NCBI RefSeq assembly: GCF_030681155.1
Contig: NZ_JAUXXE010000021.1
Span: 90,855 to 154,854 of the forward strand
Direction: 5' to 3'
Origin: Phenylobacterium sp.
GTDB lineage: Bacteria; Pseudomonadota; Alphaproteobacteria; Caulobacterales; Caulobacteraceae
Length of the DNA: 64,000 nucleotides
In this document: positions 61,447-64,000 of the stretch, one piece after another
How positions within the stretch are numbered: position 1 is the first letter of the stretch
Layout: every line of letters starts with the position of its first letter
Program-made: the position numbers and the translations under genes
The notes under the pieces: model-generated
Told to the model about the DNA's origin: nothing
Seen by the model: the letters and a program-made list of their open reading frames with translations, nothing else
Databases searched by the model: none

Positions 61447-63570
61447 TTACCGCGCGCGAATGGCTTCGGCGGTGTCTCGCGGTTCTTCGTCGCCGCTTAG
61501 CGCCGCTTCGATGGCGGCGATCAGCTTGGCGCCTTCGATCGGCTTGGGGATAAAGCCGCTCATCCCGGCCGCAAGGTATTCGGCGACCTGATGGCTCATC
61601 ACGTTCGCCGAGAGCGCCAGGATAGGCGTCGTAGGCAGCCCGCGCTCAATCTCCAGACGCCGGATCGCGGCCGTGGCCTCGACCCCGTTCATCACCGGCA
61701 TCTGGACGTCCATCAGCACGATTTCAAATCGGCCCTGGGCGAAGGCTTCGACCGCCTCGCGACCATTGGCGACCAGGGTGAGATCAACGCCGAACGGTTC
61801 AAGCAACGCCGAGAGGATCAGCTGGTTGGTGGGGTTGTCCTCGGCCGCAAGGATGCTGGGGACGCTATGAGACCCGGCCGTCCGCGCGGGGTTCGAGGGC
61901 GTGGCGCGTGGGGCGGACCGAGCAGGCGCGCGCCATTCCAAAGGCAGGTCGAAGGTGAAAGCCGAGCCTTCGGCCTCGATGCTCTCGACCTTCATCGTCC
62001 CGCCCATCAGCGCCACCAATTCGCGGCTGATCGCCAGGCCTAGGCCGGTGCCGCCGAACTTGCGCGTGGTCGATGCATCGACCTGGTTGAACTTCTGGAA
62101 CAGCTCGCCCTGCCGCGCGACAGGAATGCCGATGCCGGTGTCGTGGACGCTTATCTCAATGCCGCCTGTCAGCCGCCGGGCGAACACCCTCACCTGGCCT
62201 TGGTGGGTGAACTTGACCGCGTTCGAAGCCAGGTTGGAGATTACCTGGCGCAGGCGCGCGCCATCGCCCCACCAAATTCCCTGGGCGTTCTCATCGATCT
62301 CGATGTGGAACGCGACGTCCTTCTGGTCGGCGATGCCGGCGAAGGCGTTACAGGCGGCCTGGACAGCGATGGAGAGATCGAACTCGTGGTTGTCGATCTC
62401 CAGCTTGCCCGCCTCGATCTTGGAGATGTCTAGAATATCGTTGAGGACGGTCAGCAGGGCTTGGCCGGAATCGCGCACGACCTCCAGACGGTCGCACTGG
62501 GCGGGGCTCAGGTCCTCTCTAGCCATTACCTGGGTCATGCCGAGGATCCCGTTCAGGGGCGTACGGATCTCGTGGCTCATGTTGGCGAGGAACTGCGATT
62601 TGGCCACGCTCGCGGCGGCGGCTTGGTCACGAGCGCGGACGAGTTCGTCCATCGCGTTCTGCAGGCTCGCATCATTGGCGGCGAGCTCTCGGAAGATCAC
62701 ACGGATCCGCGCGGCCATGGCCAGACCTGCGAGCAACAGGACAATCACGACCATCGAGAACAGCGGGATCGCGTTGCGCATGACATCGACGCCAGGCTTC
62801 TTCGGCGTCCACGCGACCTGACCTACCGTCTCGCCATTGACGCTGACGATCGGCAGGGTTGCGGCTTCGTCGGTGGTGGCCAGCCCCACGTGGCTGTCGG
62901 CGACGCGCATGTCGTTGTTGAGGTCGGCCAGGAAGTCGGCGTCTATCCGGCACGCGGAAATCACCAGATAGCCCGGTCCCGGGCGAGGCTCGATCGCGTC
63001 GGTTTCCGGAACGACATTGGAGATCGCGACCAGATGGAGCGCCCCGTCGGCGAACACGACGCCGCTCTTGGTGATGAGCGCGCCGATGCCGCTGCGGCGC
63101 AGGATGTCGTCCTGTCGGAGGGTTTCTTCCCTGCGGACGCCAGCCACCAGCGGGGCGGCGGCCTTGAGGAACGGGGCGCTATCGTGCGATGGGATACGTT
63201 CCTGGCCTCGCCAAGCGTAAACGGGGCGATCCTGGCTATCGAGGACTAGGCTCAGTTCGTGGCCCATATAGGCCGCGAAGTAGCCGCCGATATAGAGGTC
63301 GGCCCAGGCGGTGTCGAAGTTGGGCGAGAGCTTTGTGTAGGCCTCGTCCCAGATCGAGGCCGAAATAATGTGGCGGATGAGCTCGCGCTCAGTGCCCTGC
63401 AGGTAATTGGAGATCAGGGCCCGTTCTTCGGCGACCTGCAGCTTGTCGACGGCGCGGGCGGTGTAGAATAGCAGGCCAAGGCTGCCGGCGACCACGATCG
63501 CGACGATCAGCGCCGCCAGCGCAACGATGCGGCGAACAGCGCCGCGGTTGTGAGGTAGATCTGAACTCAT
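61447..63570 (-). CDS. CHASE4 hybrid sensor histidine kinase
   Basis: A 707-residue protein. A span at 15-38 and one at about 262-285 flank a periplasmic CHASE4 domain (ISASIWDEAYTKLSPNF, IGGYFAAYMGHELSLVL). HisKA has the H-box MSHEIRTPLNGILG, followed by HATPase_c (NLASNAVKFTHQG, GTGLGLAISRELVALMGG) and a receiver with phosphoacceptor in VLMDVQMPVMNG. The signal sensed is unknown. No partner gene is adjacent. Confidence 0.92.
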   Translation of the reverse strand: MSSDLPHNRGAVRRIVALAALIVAIVVAGSLGLLFYTARAVDKLQVAEERALISNYLQGTERELIRHIISASIWDEAYTKLSPNFDTAWADLYIGGYFAAYMGHELSLVLDSQDRPVYAWRGQERIPSHDSAPFLKAAAPLVAGVRREETLRQDDILRRSGIGALITKSGVVFADGALHLVAISNVVPETDAIEPRPGPGYLVISACRIDADFLADLNNDMRVADSHVGLATTDEAATLPIVSVNGETVGQVAWTPKKPGVDVMRNAIPLFSMVVIVLLLAGLAMAARIRVIFRELAANDASLQNAMDELVRARDQAAAASVAKSQFLANMSHEIRTPLNGILGMTQVMAREDLSPAQCDRLEVVRDSGQALLTVLNDILDISKIEAGKLEIDNHEFDLSIAVQAACNAFAGIADQKDVAFHIEIDENAQGIWWGDGARLRQVISNLASNAVKFTHQGQVRVFARRLTGGIEISVHDTGIGIPVARQGELFQKFNQVDASTTRKFGGTGLGLAISRELVALMGGTMKVESIEAEGSAFTFDLPLEWRAPARSAPRATPSNPARTAGSHSVPSILAAEDNPTNQLILSALLEPFGVDLTLVANGREAVEAFAQGRFEIVLMDVQMPVMNGVEATAAIRRLEIERGLPTTPILALSANVMSHQVAEYLAAGMSGFIPKPIEGAKLIAAIEAALSGDEEPRDTAEAIRAR

Positions 63571-63682
63571 CGCAGCACGCCCGACATGGACGTTTGTTTT
63601 GCGATAACGCGACTAGCAAACCATGAAGATTTGCTGCGACATTTGCGTCGGGATCGCCCGGAAGGACGATCCCGCGCGAAAC

Positions 63683-64000
63683 CTACGCCACGCGGACGCG
63701 CGCGGTGCTCTCTGGCAGGTCTTGGCCGAAGGCGCGCTGGAAGAATTCGGCGACGGTGCCGCGCTCCAGCTCATCGCATTTGTTCAGGAAGGTCATCCGG
63801 AAGGCGAGCGCGACGTCGCCGCCGAAGATCTCGGCGTTCTGGGCCCAGGTGATCACGGTGCGCGGCGACATCAGCGTCGACAGATCCCCCGCCTCGAAGC
63901 CGCGCCGCGTGAGCTCGGCCACCGCCACCATGCGTTCCACCAAGGCTCGCTGATCGAGCCCGGCCAGCGCGGGCACGCGCGCCTGCACGATGGCCACTTC
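63683..64000 (-). CDS. cobS: Cobaltochelatase subunit CobS, C-terminal part
   Basis: The frame is open to the window edge and encodes the last 105 residues of an AAA+ protein. LSPRT-type [34 protein letters not shown] and the ending [14 protein letters not shown] match the CobS C-terminus. It forms the ATPase ring of the cobalt chelatase with CobT. The rest lies beyond 64000. Confidence 0.9.
   Translation of the reverse strand, partial: EVAIVQARVPALAGLDQRALVERMVAVAELTRRGFEAGDLSTLMSPRTVITWAQNAEIFGGDVALAFRMTFLNKCDELERGTVAEFFQRAFGQDLPESTARVRVA

Noticed and set aside
1..64000. CRISPR arrays
   Set aside because: No set of regularly spaced short direct repeats was seen anywhere in the window.

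Overview
The window is GC-rich alphaproteobacterial DNA, most likely from Caulobacteraceae (Caulobacter or Phenylobacterium). The rpmB (L28), carD, 7Fe ferredoxin, S4-protein/SUV3-like helicase and cobaltochelatase cobT/cobS genes fit that family. The genus is an inference from gene content. No alignment was run.

Positions 1 to about 38,660 are accessory DNA and look like a mosaic genomic island. Its right edge is a tyrosine integrase (37563-38600) abutting the 3' end of a tRNA-Arg(CCT) gene (38666-38742). Near the left are an orphan ParS/MbcA-type antitoxin and a DUF3703 gene. Next is a metal-resistance block of about 22 kb. It holds an HMA chaperone plus a Zn/Cd/Pb P-type ATPase behind a MerR-type promoter with a 19-bp spacer, and a convergent merR-fur pair. 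Two paralogous czcI-C-B-A efflux operons follow. The first continues into a CaCA-type exchanger, a secreted protein, a DUF190 (PII-like) protein, an M23 peptidase and a 37-residue membrane protein. The second ends in a P1B-4-type ATPase. Both czcI genes sit directly behind a shared promoter block whose spacing predicts leaderless transcripts.

From 24.5 to 38.6 kb the island is patchy. It holds a MobC-like ribbon-helix-helix protein, a phosphate porin-pstS pair with a Pho box, and an ImmA/IrrE-DUF4411 toxin-antitoxin pair. It also holds a decayed aspartate racemase, dispersed palindromic repeats, a candidate oriT of the MOB-F (R388/F) type, a TraK-like protein and an intact IS1182-family element with a 4-bp target duplication.

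From 38.7 kb to the end the genes look like ordinary chromosome: dctA, an HWE histidine kinase with a response regulator, a CAP-domain protein, carD, fdxA, a penicillin acylase-family protein, an AHSA1/SRPBCC protein, an RluB/RluF-type pseudouridine synthase, an ArsR regulator, an S4 protein plus helicase, a TetR-HlyD-ABC efflux operon, an OmpA lipoprotein, rpmB, a dienelactone hydrolase, a phytase-like lipoprotein, cobT, a DUF1328 protein, a DUF3089 hydrolase, a CHASE4 hybrid kinase, and the 3' end of cobS running off the window.

Functionally, the metal block covers each step of divalent-cation export: cytosol to periplasm (two P-type ATPases, the exchanger), periplasm to outside (two RND tripartite pumps), sensing (MerR, Fur-like) and small metal-binding accessory proteins.
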